Origin: Arabidopsis thaliana
Lineage: Eukaryota; Streptophyta; Magnoliopsida; Brassicales; Brassicaceae
DNA: 64,000 bases
NCBI RefSeq assembly: GCF_000001735.4
Contig: NC_003070.9
Location: 2,914,001 to 2,978,000, forward strand
Direction of reading: 5' to 3'
The notes below the pieces were generated by a model. It saw only the letters and a list, made by a program, of their open reading frames with translations. It had not been told where the DNA came from and did not search any database. Of this stretch, positions 11,766 to 22,674 are shown in pieces (positions within the stretch are counted from its first letter, which is position 1; every line of letters starts with the position of its first letter). A program made the position numbers and the translations under genes.

Positions 11766-13640
11766 ACCTATCATGTTCAGGATACTTTTCTTATACTTCT
11801 GTCTTTTTTTTTTTTTTTTTTTTTTGGATATTCCCTTTCCGCTTAGGTTTTCCTTTTTTCCTCCTCTGTAACTAAGAAGAAGTAAACTCGGATTCAGACA
11901 GAACATGGATATGGGTTCACTTGTTTTTCTTCTTTTCTTTATTTTTGTTTCAGTGTGGTGTTTTTTGATTCAAAAGTGGATCCCCATTGTACAGTTACCA
12001 AATATGGATATAAACAAACAAAAGTTAAGGGAAATATGTATACAAATTTCAAATTTAAAATATTTTGATATGTTGTCAAAGAATTATATATAAATATATT
12101 AATATTGCAATTTTATTAAAGTAAACTTACCAATTGATGAAACACAAAAAAAAAAGTCCTTGATAAGGTTGTTTTACAGTAATTTGATTCTAAACCTGTT
12201 GACTTGTAATGCATCCGGAATTTGGATTTCGGATAGTTTCATAGAAAGAATTATTTGGTTCTAATGTAAATTATGTTCATTTCGTATTTGCTAATGGTAA
12301 TTAACATTAATGACTATGTCATATTCGTTTTCTAATTTTCAGCGACTAACGATTAAATTGTGTTCATTTTGTAGTTACTGAAAATAACGATGAGCAACTG
12401 AACGTGATTCAAAATACTCAACGCTAAAATTTTCATTGGTCAAAAACTTTTAAGTCATTGGCAATGGTGTCGTTTGAAATATGATCGTGTATGTTTGTTG
12501 GGTTTTTAGTTATCATTGAGTGATTTTTTTGCTAAACAAATTCTGAATGGTGAGTTGATGATTAGTTTCAAGACTTGCAAGTAGTTGAGTGATGAGATCA
12601 AGTACTAGAAGAAAAATCAGGTAAACTTTTTTTGTGTTATATATCAAAATTTGTGAATATGGTCTCCTCCAATATATGGACTAACGTGTATATTTGCGTT
12701 TAACTTAAATGTTCCGTGAAGGAGAATAAAGTGGCAAAGAATATGGATAGTGCGTCAGGACCACGCGACGTGAGGCTATCGTTGAATTAAAAGGATGATT
12801 CGATCGAGAAAATGAGAACCAATCGCCTTCGAGAATAAGCAAAAATAGAAAACGTATGGGTTATTCCACGCGTATTGCTCTTGACTACTGAAGAAGAAAC
12901 CAAGAAAGATGCTTGAGATTATTCTACATTTCAAAAGATTCCACCTTATATGCTCATTCATTATCGCAATACATGCATGGTTCCAAGTTTTAAGTTAGTA
13001 ACTTTTTTCCGAAGACAACTAATCTTCAACTAATTACCATCATATATACCACCATTAGTTGGTTTTGTTAAACTGTAATTCAATGTAAATTTATTAAAAC
13101 ATTTTCATTTAGAGTTTACGGTAAACTTTCGAATGGTAAAGTTGTAGAATTCGTACTCGTCCACTTGATATTCTTTTTCGAATATGTTAGTGATGTTGAT
13201 CATATCCAATCCTAGCAGAGTAAAATGCGATATGATTACTACATATCATGATATCAACATCAAACAATAATAAGTCTAACTCTCCGGCGTGTCTTTGTCC
13301 TATTTTACGTACCTGATTACGTTGTCAAGTAACCAGGCTTACGGAGAACACCGAATTGATCATGGTCTTATCATTTGAGACATTCTTTAAAACGTTTATA
13401 ATTTCCATATCTTTGAACGTTTACATTGCCATTATCACTAAACTCTTAGATACACATGAGTTTATTATTTGAACCATGGTCAAATAATAATTTACTAAAA
13501 ACAGCAAGATAATTAAACTTCAGATAAGAAGAAACTAATATTAGAAGGAAAAAAGCTATTTGCATTTAAAGAAACCGCGTCCTTAACAAAAAAAATCTCG
13601 TGCGTGTCCCTCCCGTGTGTAAAAAAAAAACTCTTTGTTC
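11766..13640. other. Intergenic spacer upstream of SRC2
   Basis: AT-rich DNA between divergent JMJ24 and SRC2. I see a T-run near 11804 and only short chance open frames. No gene, RNA or repeat could be supported. The right part should hold the SRC2 promoter. Confidence 0.5.
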
Positions 13641-13645
13641 CTTAA

Positions 13646-13651
13646 ACCGAC
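13646..13651 (+). promoter_or_regulatory. DRE/CRT-type core (ACCGAC) upstream of SRC2
   Basis: ACCGAC matches the RCCGAC core bound by CBF/DREB cold factors. It lies 15 bases upstream of the TATA-like box. SRC2-type genes are known as cold-regulated, so the placement is meaningful, though a 6-base core also occurs by chance. Confidence 0.45.
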
Positions 13652-13666
13652 TTTATCATAAATGCA

Positions 13667-13673
13667 TATATAT
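13667..13673 (+). promoter_or_regulatory. TATA-like box of SRC2
   Basis: TATATAT followed by CT-rich DNA, about 95 bases before the ATG. This is a normal distance for a plant core promoter with a leader of 60-70 bases. Confidence 0.5.
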
Positions 13674-13766
13674 CCTTTGCCCTCTCCACTTTTCTTTTCC
13701 TCATCATAAAAAACATTCTCAGAGCAAATTTCAAGTTTATTTCATTCAATTTCGATCCGAGTAACC

Positions 13767-14741
13767 ATGGAGTGTAGATCATTGGATCTGACGATTATAT
13801 CTGCGGAGGATCTCAAAGACGTTCAATTGATCGGTAAACAAGACTTGTACGCCGTCGTTTCCATCAACGGCGACGCTAGGACGAAGCAGAAGACAAAGGT
13901 TGATAAAGATTGCGGCACCAAACCTAAATGGAAGCATCAAATGAAGCTCACCGTCGATGACGCAGCGGCGCGTGACAATCGTCTTACTCTTGTTTTCGAG
14001 ATCGTGGCGGATCGTCCCATCGCTGGTGATAAACCTGTCGGTGAGGTTAGCGTTCCGGTGAAGGAGCTTTTGGATCAGAATAAAGGTGACGAGGAGAAAA
14101 CGGTTACTTACGCCGTGAGGTTGCCTAACGGGAAGGCGAAAGGATCTCTCAAATTCTCGTTCAAATTTGGGGAAAAGTATACTTATGGATCTTCGAGTGG
14201 TCCTCACGCGCCGGTCCCTTCGGCTATGGATCATAAGACTATGGATCAGCCCGTCACCGCTTACCCGCCCGGACACGGTGCACCGTCTGCATACCCTGCT
14301 CCTCCCGCGGGTCCTTCTTCCGGATATCCACCACAAGGACATGACGATAAGCACGATGGTGTTTATGGATACCCGCAGCAGGCTGGATATCCAGCTGGAA
14401 CCGGTGGTTATCCGCCACCTGGTGCATACCCACAACAGGGAGGTTACCCTGGATATCCGCCTCAGCAACAGGGTGGATACCCGGGTTATCCGCCACAGGG
14501 TCCATATGGTTACCCGCAACAAGGTTATCCACCACAGGGTCCATACGGTTACCCGCAACAGCAAGCTCATGGTAAACCGCAGAAACCGAAGAAGCATGGT
14601 AAGGCTGGAGCTGGAATGGGACTAGGACTTGGGCTTGGAGCTGGTTTATTGGGTGGGTTGTTGGTTGGTGAAGCGGTTTCTGACATCGCTGATATGGGTG
14701 ACATGGGTGACATGGGTGACATGGGTGGTTTCGATTTCTGA
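13767..14741 (+). CDS. SRC2: C2-domain cold-response protein
   Basis: Single-exon gene of 324 residues. Residues 1-130 form a C2 domain (starts MECRSLDLTIISAEDLKDVQ; VSINGDARTKQKTKV is the typical plant SRC2 pattern). Residues about 150-275 are a Tyr/Pro/Gly/Gln tract with repeats such as GYPPQG and GYPQQ. A Gly/Leu-rich hydrophobic segment at about 285-305 (GLGLGLGAGLLGGLL) is a likely membrane anchor. The tail carries four GDMG-type repeats. From the literature, SRC2 is cold-induced, moves from ER to vacuole, and has been reported to interact with and enhance the NADPH oxidase RBOHF in a calcium-dependent way. Codon use is GC-richer than the neighbours because of the repeats. Start context aaccATGG is good. 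Confidence 0.95.
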   Translation: MECRSLDLTIISAEDLKDVQLIGKQDLYAVVSINGDARTKQKTKVDKDCGTKPKWKHQMKLTVDDAAARDNRLTLVFEIVADRPIAGDKPVGEVSVPVKELLDQNKGDEEKTVTYAVRLPNGKAKGSLKFSFKFGEKYTYGSSSGPHAPVPSAMDHKTMDQPVTAYPPGHGAPSAYPAPPAGPSSGYPPQGHDDKHDGVYGYPQQAGYPAGTGGYPPPGAYPQQGGYPGYPPQQQGGYPGYPPQGPYGYPQQGYPPQGPYGYPQQQAHGKPQKPKKHGKAGAGMGLGLGLGAGLLGGLLVGEAVSDIADMGDMGDMGDMGGFDF

Positions 14742-15267
14742 TTGCTGTGTTATCAAGTTTTAATTTCTTAGGATAATTGCTCTAATGTTTTTCGTTTGAT
14801 GAATCATGTGAAGAACGTGAGAGATCAAGTTTTATCTTGTGTTTATGTCTCCGGTTACTTATTTTCTTCTAATGAATGTAACATTATGATATTTCCAATC
14901 TCTGGCTGTTGAATAGAATGCAATGAAACATTGGAAATATAGTGTTGACTTTGTCACCTTTATTAAGCATTAGCCATGCCATAGAAAAGTTCCATATAAT
15001 TTGTCTAAGCATAATGTACATCACAAAAGGTGTAAACAACTAAACATAATTGTACTAATTGTTAAAAGCTTCCGATTACTTTGAGCTTAGTTAAAGTTAA
15101 AGCCTGCGTACCATACATAGTTTTGTAGGGAATTAGGGATGACAAAAGGAACATTGTTCTTATAAAAAATAGCTCAACACCATTCTTTTTTACAGGAAAA
15201 AAATGAAATAACCAACAGCTGCAAATCCTATAGCTAACCGACTCAAAAGACCTTCAATTATACGATT
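14742..15267. other. Convergent 3' ends of SRC2 and BIP3
   Basis: AT-rich 3'-UTR and spacer between two converging genes. No further gene seen. AATAAA-like signals are not conspicuous. Confidence 0.5.
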
Positions 15268-17804
15268 CTATAACTCATCGTGATCATCTCCATCGTCGTC
15301 CTCATTCTCTCCCTCGGTTTTCTCGTAAACCGACTTAATAACCGGGTCACAAACCAACTCCACCTCCTTCAGTTTCTCATCATAATCTTCCTTCTCTGCA
15401 TTCACATTCTCTTCTAACCACTCCAAAGCCTCCTTCAAAACCCCTTCCATCTTCTCTTTATCTTCATCACTTATCTTCTTCGCAAGCTTCTCCTTATCGG
15501 CCACTGTACTTTTCATGTTGTACACATACGTTTCAAGCTTGTTCCTCGCATCAATCTTCTCCTTCATAATCTTATCTTCCTCAGCAAACTCCTCTGCTTC
15601 TCTGATCATTTCCTCAATCTCTTCTTCTGTCAAACGACCTTTATCGTTCGTTATTGTAATCGATTGTGACGTCTTAGCAACTTTGTCTTCAGCTTTCACC
15701 TGCAGGATCCCATTTGCGTCCACTTCGAAAGTCACCTCAATCTGTGGCACTCCCCTGAAATATTGGTTTCTTGTATCATAAGTAAACCAAAAACAGAACT
15801 AAAACCGAAATGTGTTAGTAGCTAAGATTGACTTAAAGTTTACCTGGGTGCAGGAAGAATGCCTGTGAGATCGAATTTTCCAAGCTCGCGGTTATCTTTC
15901 GTCATGCTTCTCTCGCCTTCGTAGACGTTGATAGTCACAGTAGTTTGCTGATCTTGGTAAGTAGTGAACACCTGAGACTTCTTCGTTGGGATCACCGTGT
16001 TCCTCGGAATAATGTTTGTCATCACGCCTCCGACAGTTTCAATACCGAGACTCAAAGGCGCAACATCAAGCAGTAGAATATCTGTTTTCAATAAAGTTAA
16101 GTTTTCTGCAACTCAACTACAATGATAAAAACACTTCGCAACTATTGTCATAAAGAGAGTTAAAAGAGTCACTTACTTTGTGTTTCTTCTCCACCTTCAC
16201 CACTTAATACTCCACCTTGGACCGCGGCGCCATAGGCCACAGCCTCATCAGGGTTAGTCCCTTTGCTGGGTTCCTTGCCGTCGAAGAAATCCTTTAACAT
16301 CTGCTGAACTTTTGGGATTCGAGTGCTTCCTCCAACAAGAACAATCTCGTCGATATCAGATTTCTTCAAACCCGCATCTTTAAGAGCCTTCTTCACTGGC
16401 TCCATAGTCTTCTTGAACAAATCCATGTTGAGTTCCTCGAATCTTGCTCTCGTTAAAGGCTCAGAGAAATCAACTCCATCAAAGAGCGACTCAATCTCAA
16501 CACGGACTTGGTGCTGGTTGCTCAAAGATCGTTTCGCAAGCTCACATTCACGCCTAAGTTTACCAAGGGCTTTGTGATCCTTGCTAATGTCTTTGTTATA
16601 CTTCTTCTTGACAAGTTTGATGAAATAGTCCATCACTCTGTGGTCAAAATCTTCTCCACCAAGGTGAGTGTCTCCACTTGTGGATAAGACTTCAAAGACT
16701 CCATTGTCTATGGTAAGGATACTAACATCGAATGTTCCACCACCAAGATCATATACGAGAATGTTTGACTCCCCACCTTTTTTGTCTAAACCATAAGCTA
16801 TGGCAGCACCCGTTGGCTCATTGATTATACGAACCACGTTAAGCCCCGCGATTGCCCCTGCATCCTTTGTGGCTTGCCTCTGCGCATCATTGAAATACGC
16901 TACAAAACAACCAAGAAGCAAGACAAGCATTCTCATTATCAATACATTCAAGGTGCTACACACTTATACTTTAAACAGACTAAACCGTTGCGGACTGGTG
17001 TTTTGGTTTCTTCTCAAAAACTTCTGAATAGACTAATCCGTATCCGTTTAAAGTATATTAACACATACCTGGAACCGTGATCACAGCATCTTTAATCTTC
17101 TTTCCCAAGAAAGCTTCAGCTGTTTCTTTCATCTTGGTTAGTATCATAGCACTTATTTCCTCAGGGCTAAACAATTTCTCTTCACCTTTAACCTTCACTT
17201 GAATGTAAGGCTTCCCATCTTTGTTCACAACCTTGTATGGCAAGAATTTGATATCCCTTTGTACATCAGGATCATCAAATCTGTAACACAACACCCAAAA
17301 AACATAAACAAAAAGCTCAAGATATATTATATATGGACTAGACAGACACTATGACACTAATTACTAAACACTTACTTTCTTCCAATCAGACGTTTCGGGT
17401 CGAAGATGGTTCGCTCCGGGTTCTTGGCTGCTTGATTCTTAGCAGCTTCCCCGATGAGACGTTCGGTATCAGTAAATGCAACCCAAGATGGTGTAATTCT
17501 GTTTCCTTGATCGTTTGCTATGATTTCCACATGTTTGTTATGATAGACACCAACACATGAATATGTAGTCCCTAGATCGATCCCTATCACCGTCCCCAGT
17601 TTCTGCTCTTCGCCTTCTATTGCCAAACTTGACATCAAAGCTGCTCCAATATTCATTAAAAAATCAAGCACTATAGCATAAATAGGAGAAACGTCAAATT
17701 CCAAAAAATGTGTGTTTTATGAGAATTTTACCAGTCAGAAAAACCAAACACGCAATAGCTTTGTTCCTCGTCATCTTCGCTGTGTTTTCCTTGATAAAAA
17801 TCAT
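15268..17804 (-). CDS. BIP3: ER-lumen Hsp70, stress-inducible BiP
   Basis: Six exons: 17804-17732, 17643-17376, 17280-17069, 16899-16177, 16081-15844, 15754-15268, summing to 666 residues. A hydrophobic signal peptide (AIACLVFLT) is interrupted by intron 1. The ATPase domain shows all Hsp70 signatures: [28 protein letters not shown], and [13 protein letters not shown]. The substrate-binding domain begins near residue 425, followed by a helical lid. The protein ends in HDEL for ER retrieval. It binds unfolded secretory proteins and works with DnaJ-type partners in the ER. Two in-frame ATGs exist (17804 and 17774); the second leaves a more typical signal peptide. The acceptor of intron 1 is doubled (GAGCAG), so one Ala may be added or lost. 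ER-stress elements lie upstream, matching the known induction of BIP3 by unfolded proteins. Confidence 0.96.
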
Positions 17805-17874
17805 TTTTCGTTGTTGAGAACTCTTCTTCGATCTCGTTTGTTAGTTTATTTGGAAGAGTATGAAGTTCGTCGTC

Positions 17875-17882
17875 TATTTATA
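17875..17882 (-). promoter_or_regulatory. TATA box of BIP3
   Basis: On the minus strand the sequence is TATAAATA, about 70 bases upstream of the first ATG. It fits a strong inducible promoter. Confidence 0.65.
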
Positions 17883-17927
17883 TGTGCTTCAGTATGATTC
17901 GTATTTAGCCTCGGTAGAGTGTCCTCT

Positions 17928-17946
17928 CCAATCACTTCTTGACACG
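17928..17946 (+). promoter_or_regulatory. ER-stress response element (ERSE) 1 of BIP3
   Basis: CCAAT, ten bases, then CACG: an exact match to the plant ERSE-I form bound by NF-Y with bZIP28/bZIP60. It lies about 45 bases upstream of the TATA box, in reverse orientation relative to the gene. Confidence 0.75.
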
Positions 17947-18005
17947 TAAGCTTAATGGGTTATTTTGTGTTGGCGCGCTCCTTACTTTTTACACACGTAA
18001 AGTAC

Positions 18006-18024
18006 CCAATCACAAGCAGACACG
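18006..18024 (+). promoter_or_regulatory. ER-stress response element (ERSE) 2 of BIP3
   Basis: A second exact CCAAT-N10-CACG, 78 bases further upstream and in the same orientation as the first. Its CACG is part of a CACGTG G-box. Confidence 0.75.
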
Positions 18025-18742
18025 TGACATTAAATCGTCATCGCAAAATCTTTCAAAGGTTTTACGACTTCTTCGTATGTATGTATAGTTATCCAAAACA
18101 ATTATCATTATAATCAAAATTAAATTATTAACAATGTTTTTATCACATGCATGAATTATTAAAAGATTTTTTTCGTGTACCGATTAATAAAATAAAAAGA
18201 TTTGCGTCATAATTTACATAAGGATAATTTCTTTTGTTATTAATGAATTAGTGTAATGCCAAAACTACTGCATATGCGGTGAGGTGTAATATTTGGAAGA
18301 ACATGACTAATGCTTAACCACTCCATTTATTTATCACGCAGACATATATATAAGAAATATGCCATTTTCTAATTACTCTCAGTGTTGTATTTGTATTGGA
18401 ATCAATGCACAATAAGAATTGGATATTGGATAACAACAAAACAGGCAAACCAACCCTAATGGCGGCCCTAGGTTTTTGGCTTCTAATATTAATTCACTTT
18501 CAAAACTAAATAATTGACCATATATCATTTGATTTTTAAAATATGTCGTTGGAGTAAATCAATATTTTAATACTAAGTTATAATTCATATGGTATACTCG
18601 AAATTGTCAAAGGGTAATATGGATATTATTATTTTATTTTATTTTTTGTTAGAAGGGTAATATGGGCATTATAATCCGTCTTTTTTGACATTATATAAAT
18701 TACATAGTATACAAAACAGCGTGAATAATGTAATTGTAGTGA
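18025..18742. other. Spacer between divergent BIP3 and RBOHB
   Basis: AT-rich promoter region. A TATATAAAT sequence at 18692-18700 is the best TATA candidate for RBOHB. It lies only about 50 bases before the ATG, so the leader would be very short. No other gene seen. Confidence 0.5.
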
Positions 18743-21700
18743 ATGCGGGAGGAAGAAATGGAATCTTCGTCAGAAGGTGAGACAAACAAGATTTCCCGAT
18801 GCAAAGCCACTGGTTCAGACAATCCTGATGAGGACTACGTCGAGATCACACTCGAAGTGCGAGACGAAACCATCAACACAATGAAGGCCAAGGCGACACT
18901 TCGTTCGGTTCTTTCCGGGAGGCTGAAAACGATGGTTAAGTCGCTATCGTTTGCTTCACGCCGGCTCGACCGTAGTAAGTCGTTCGGTGCTATGTTTGCT
19001 CTTCGAGGGTTGAGGTTCATTGCCAAAAACGACGCCGTTGGTAGAGGCTGGGATGAGGTTGCAATGAGGTTTGATAAGTTGGCCGTTGAAGGGAAACTCC
19101 CTAAATCCAAATTTGGACATTGCATAGGTAAACAAAAAAACTTTAAATAATATACCTTTTTTGGTTTCATTTTTTTCTCTCTGTAATTTCACTGCAATAC
19201 TCAACTTGTTTCTCATATACAGTTTTGTTTTTTTATTACTTTTTTTTTAACTGAATTTTAAAAGAATTATTTCAACTAAATAGGAATGGTTGAATCTAGC
19301 GAATTTGTGAACGAGCTTTTTGAGGCGTTGGTCCGAAGGAGAGGGACTACGTCATCGTCAATCACCAAAACTGAATTGTTTGAATTCTGGGAGCAGATCA
19401 CAGGCAATAGTTTTGATGATAGGCTGCAAATCTTTTTTGATATGTAAGCATGATTTTATATTTATTTATAGTATTTTGACAAGTATAATGCATGATTATC
19501 ATTTGTCATAAAATATGGTAAGTTGATTAGTTATCTCTTTGTGTTTATGTATATAAGGGTGGACAAAAATTTGGACGGACGTATTACAGGAGATGAGGTT
19601 AAGGAGGTGAGGTATACCTTATTAAATTGATCTCAATTTCGTTATGGTCCTAATATAAAAATGTTACAATCTAAGTTGTTTCGGCTGAATTATAGATAAT
19701 TGCTTTAAGTGCTTCGGCTAACAAGCTATCAAAGATTAAAGAAAATGTAGATGAATATGCTGCCTTGATCATGGAAGAACTAGATCGCGACAACCTCGGA
19801 TATATTGAGGTTCGTTGTCTACTATCTAATGGTTACACTTGTTTAACATCACTATTAAAAACATGGTTAAATCCTTAAAATCAGTTGTAAATGTATTTGT
19901 TATATATTTCAATGTGTTTGAAAATATAGTTGAGCAATGGTTTACTTGCAGTTACATAACTTGGAAACATTGCTTCTCCAAGTTCCTAGCCAATCAAATA
20001 ACAGTCCATCTTCCGCGAACAAACGTGCACTCAACAAGATGTTGAGCCAGAAGCTCATACCAACAAAAGATCGAAACCCGGTGAAAAGATTTGCTATGAA
20101 TATATCATACTTCTTCTTGGAAAATTGGAAAAGGATTTGGGTGTTAACATTGTGGATATCCATTTGCATCACTCTCTTCACTTGGAAATTTCTCCAGTAT
20201 AAACGCAAAACCGTGTTCGAGGTGATGGGCTACTGTGTTACCGTGGCCAAAGGCAGTGCAGAGACCTTGAAATTCAACATGGCTCTCATTCTCTTGCCCG
20301 TTTGTAGGAACACTATCACTTGGCTAAGGACCAAGTCCAAGCTTATTGGGTCTGTTGTTCCATTTGATGACAATATCAATTTCCACAAGGTAAATTATGT
20401 ATATTAATATATATCATATCTATACACATTATATAATTTTCATTGTCCAATAATCCATGTTTTTTTTGTTGTTGTAGAAGAATACAAAAAGATATACGAC
20501 TTTTGTAACAATATAATTTGGTTATGCTTAATCTTTATGTCCATGCAGGTTGTTGCATTTGGGATCGCGGTTGGAATAGGCTTGCACGCTATATCTCACC
20601 TGGCATGTGATTTCCCGCGTTTGCTGCATGCAAAAAATGTAGAGTTTGAGCCAATGAAAAAGTTTTTCGGAGACGAGAGGCCTGAAAATTATGGATGGTT
20701 CATGAAAGGGACAGACGGGTGGACCGGTGTTACCATGGTGGTTCTTATGTTAGTGGCCTACGTCTTGGCGCAGTCGTGGTTCAGACGAAACCGGGCAAAC
20801 CTACCAAAATCGTTGAAACGATTGACTGGTTTCAACGCATTTTGGTACTCACACCATTTGTTTGTCATCGTTTATGTTCTTCTCATCGTGCATGGCTATT
20901 TTGTTTATCTCTCAAAGGAATGGTACCACAAGACGGTACGTATACATATATTTTTTCTTGCGTCTTGATTAATCACGGAGTGTTCAGAAAATCAGACGAA
21001 AAGATCATATGATAATTTTTGTTGATGAAAGCATCCTTTGTTATTATTACCTTTGGACAGACGTGGATGTATCTGGCAGTTCCCGTACTACTATATGCAT
21101 TTGAACGATTGATTCGTGCATTTAGACCAGGTGCCAAGGCTGTCAAGGTTTTGAAGGTATTTCTATGATCTGTTCACAATAATATACATGCATTCTTGTT
21201 ATTATAGACAAAAATCAAGGATATATTTCACTTTTTTAATTTCTATTGACATCAAACTGATTTTCAGGTGGCAGTATATCCAGGAAATGTACTTTCACTT
21301 TACATGTCGAAGCCTAAAGGTTTCAAGTACACAAGTGGACAGTACATATATATTAACTGTTCTGACGTCTCACCATTACAATGGTATATCAACAATACAA
21401 TGCCACTGAACTTGTACAAGCATAAGATTTTAACTTTATTATTAACCTATTTTCAATTTTGTGTAGGCATCCGTTTTCAATTACTTCGGCTTCCGGGGAT
21501 GATTACCTCAGCGTTCATATCCGCACACTCGGAGACTGGACATCGCAACTCAAATCCTTATATTCCAAGGTTACTATTTTTCAAGAGTAACATTTGTGAA
21601 TTAATGATATATGTACTTGATTTGTTTAATTACAAAACCATAGGTTTGTCAACTTCCCTCAACAAGTCAAAGTGGGCTCTTCATAGCTGACATAGGTCAA

Positions 21701-22495
21701 GCCAACAATATAACCAGGTACAGTTTTTGATTTATAATTTGAGTAATCATGATTTAAAAACATGAGCAATTTTTCTAATGAATTTTACATGGAAAGGTTT
21801 CCGAGGCTGTTAATCGATGGTCCATATGGTGCACCCGCACAAGATTACCGGAACTACGATGTATTGCTTCTAGTAGGTCTAGGGATCGGAGCGACGCCAT
21901 TAATCAGCATAATCAGGGACGTCCTTAACAACATCAAGAACCAGAATTCCATCGAACGAGGCACTAACCAACACATAAAAAACTATGTTGCCACAAAACG
22001 AGCTTATTTTTATTGGGTAACAAGAGAGCAAGGATCATTGGAATGGTTCAGTGAGGTCATGAACGAGGTAGCTGAGTATGATAGTGAGGGGATGATTGAA
22101 CTACATAATTACTGCACTAGCGTGTATGAGGAAGGAGATGCGAGGTCAGCACTAATCACCATGTTGCAGTCATTGCACCACGCCAAGAGCGGCATTGACA
22201 TCGTATCGGGCACTCGGGTCCGAACCCATTTCGCTCGACCCAATTGGCGTAGTGTCTTCAAGCACGTCGCAGTCAACCACGTCAATCAACGAGTTGGTAT
22301 GTCACTAGCTATTACAACAATTCCATAGCTATTGTAGAATCTTTCTAGTAAGTAACTGATTTTCCTTTTTCTATTTTGTTGGTAGGGGTTTTCTACTGTG
22401 GTAATACATGCATCATAGGAGAGTTAAAGAGACTGGCTCAAGATTTCTCTAGGAAAACTACGACCAAGTTTGAGTTCCACAAGGAAAATTTCTAG
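18743..22495 (+). CDS. RBOHB: Respiratory burst NADPH oxidase
   Basis: Twelve exons: 18743-19127, 19284-19443, 19558-19606, 19696-19809, 19952-20389, 20549-20935, 21061-21156, 21268-21383, 21467-21569, 21644-21717, 21797-22296, 22386-22495, giving 843 residues. The cytosolic N-terminus holds EF-hands: D184-x-N186-x-D188-G with E195, and a second, weaker one around D228-D230. Six membrane helices follow from about residue 290, including histidines of the haem-binding ferric reductase fold (for example HAISH, SHHLFV). The FAD site is HPFSITS (from residue 583), the NADPH site GLGIGATPL, and the end is VFYCGN...FEFHKENF. The enzyme passes electrons from cytosolic NADPH to apoplastic oxygen to make superoxide. 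RBOHB is known from seed after-ripening and germination studies. A second ATG five codons in is possible. Confidence 0.96.
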
Positions 22496-22674
22496 TTTCG
22501 ATTCTATTCATCCATCAGACCATCATTAGAAAATAATAAGCAAAATATGTCAAGCTGATATCTATTATAATTATAACCACACTTTGAAGGGGTTCTAGAT
22601 TCAAAAGTTGAGACTACAACTTGAAGTTTTCTATAATGTAAAGAGGAGAAAGAAGAGTGTACATAAAAGAGGAC

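Noticed and set aside
11804-11830. T-run as a terminator or transposon end
   Set aside because: Simple homopolymer with no flanking duplication or inverted repeat.
14440-14570. Repeats in SRC2 as a CRISPR-like or satellite array
   Set aside because: The repeats are codon-framed Tyr-Pro-Gln-Gly units inside a coding gene.
13779-14597. 272-codon antisense open frame across SRC2
   Set aside because: It mirrors the GC-rich C2 and Tyr-Pro repeat coding on the plus strand. The residues are low-complexity (Leu/Arg-rich) and no homology or splice signals support it.
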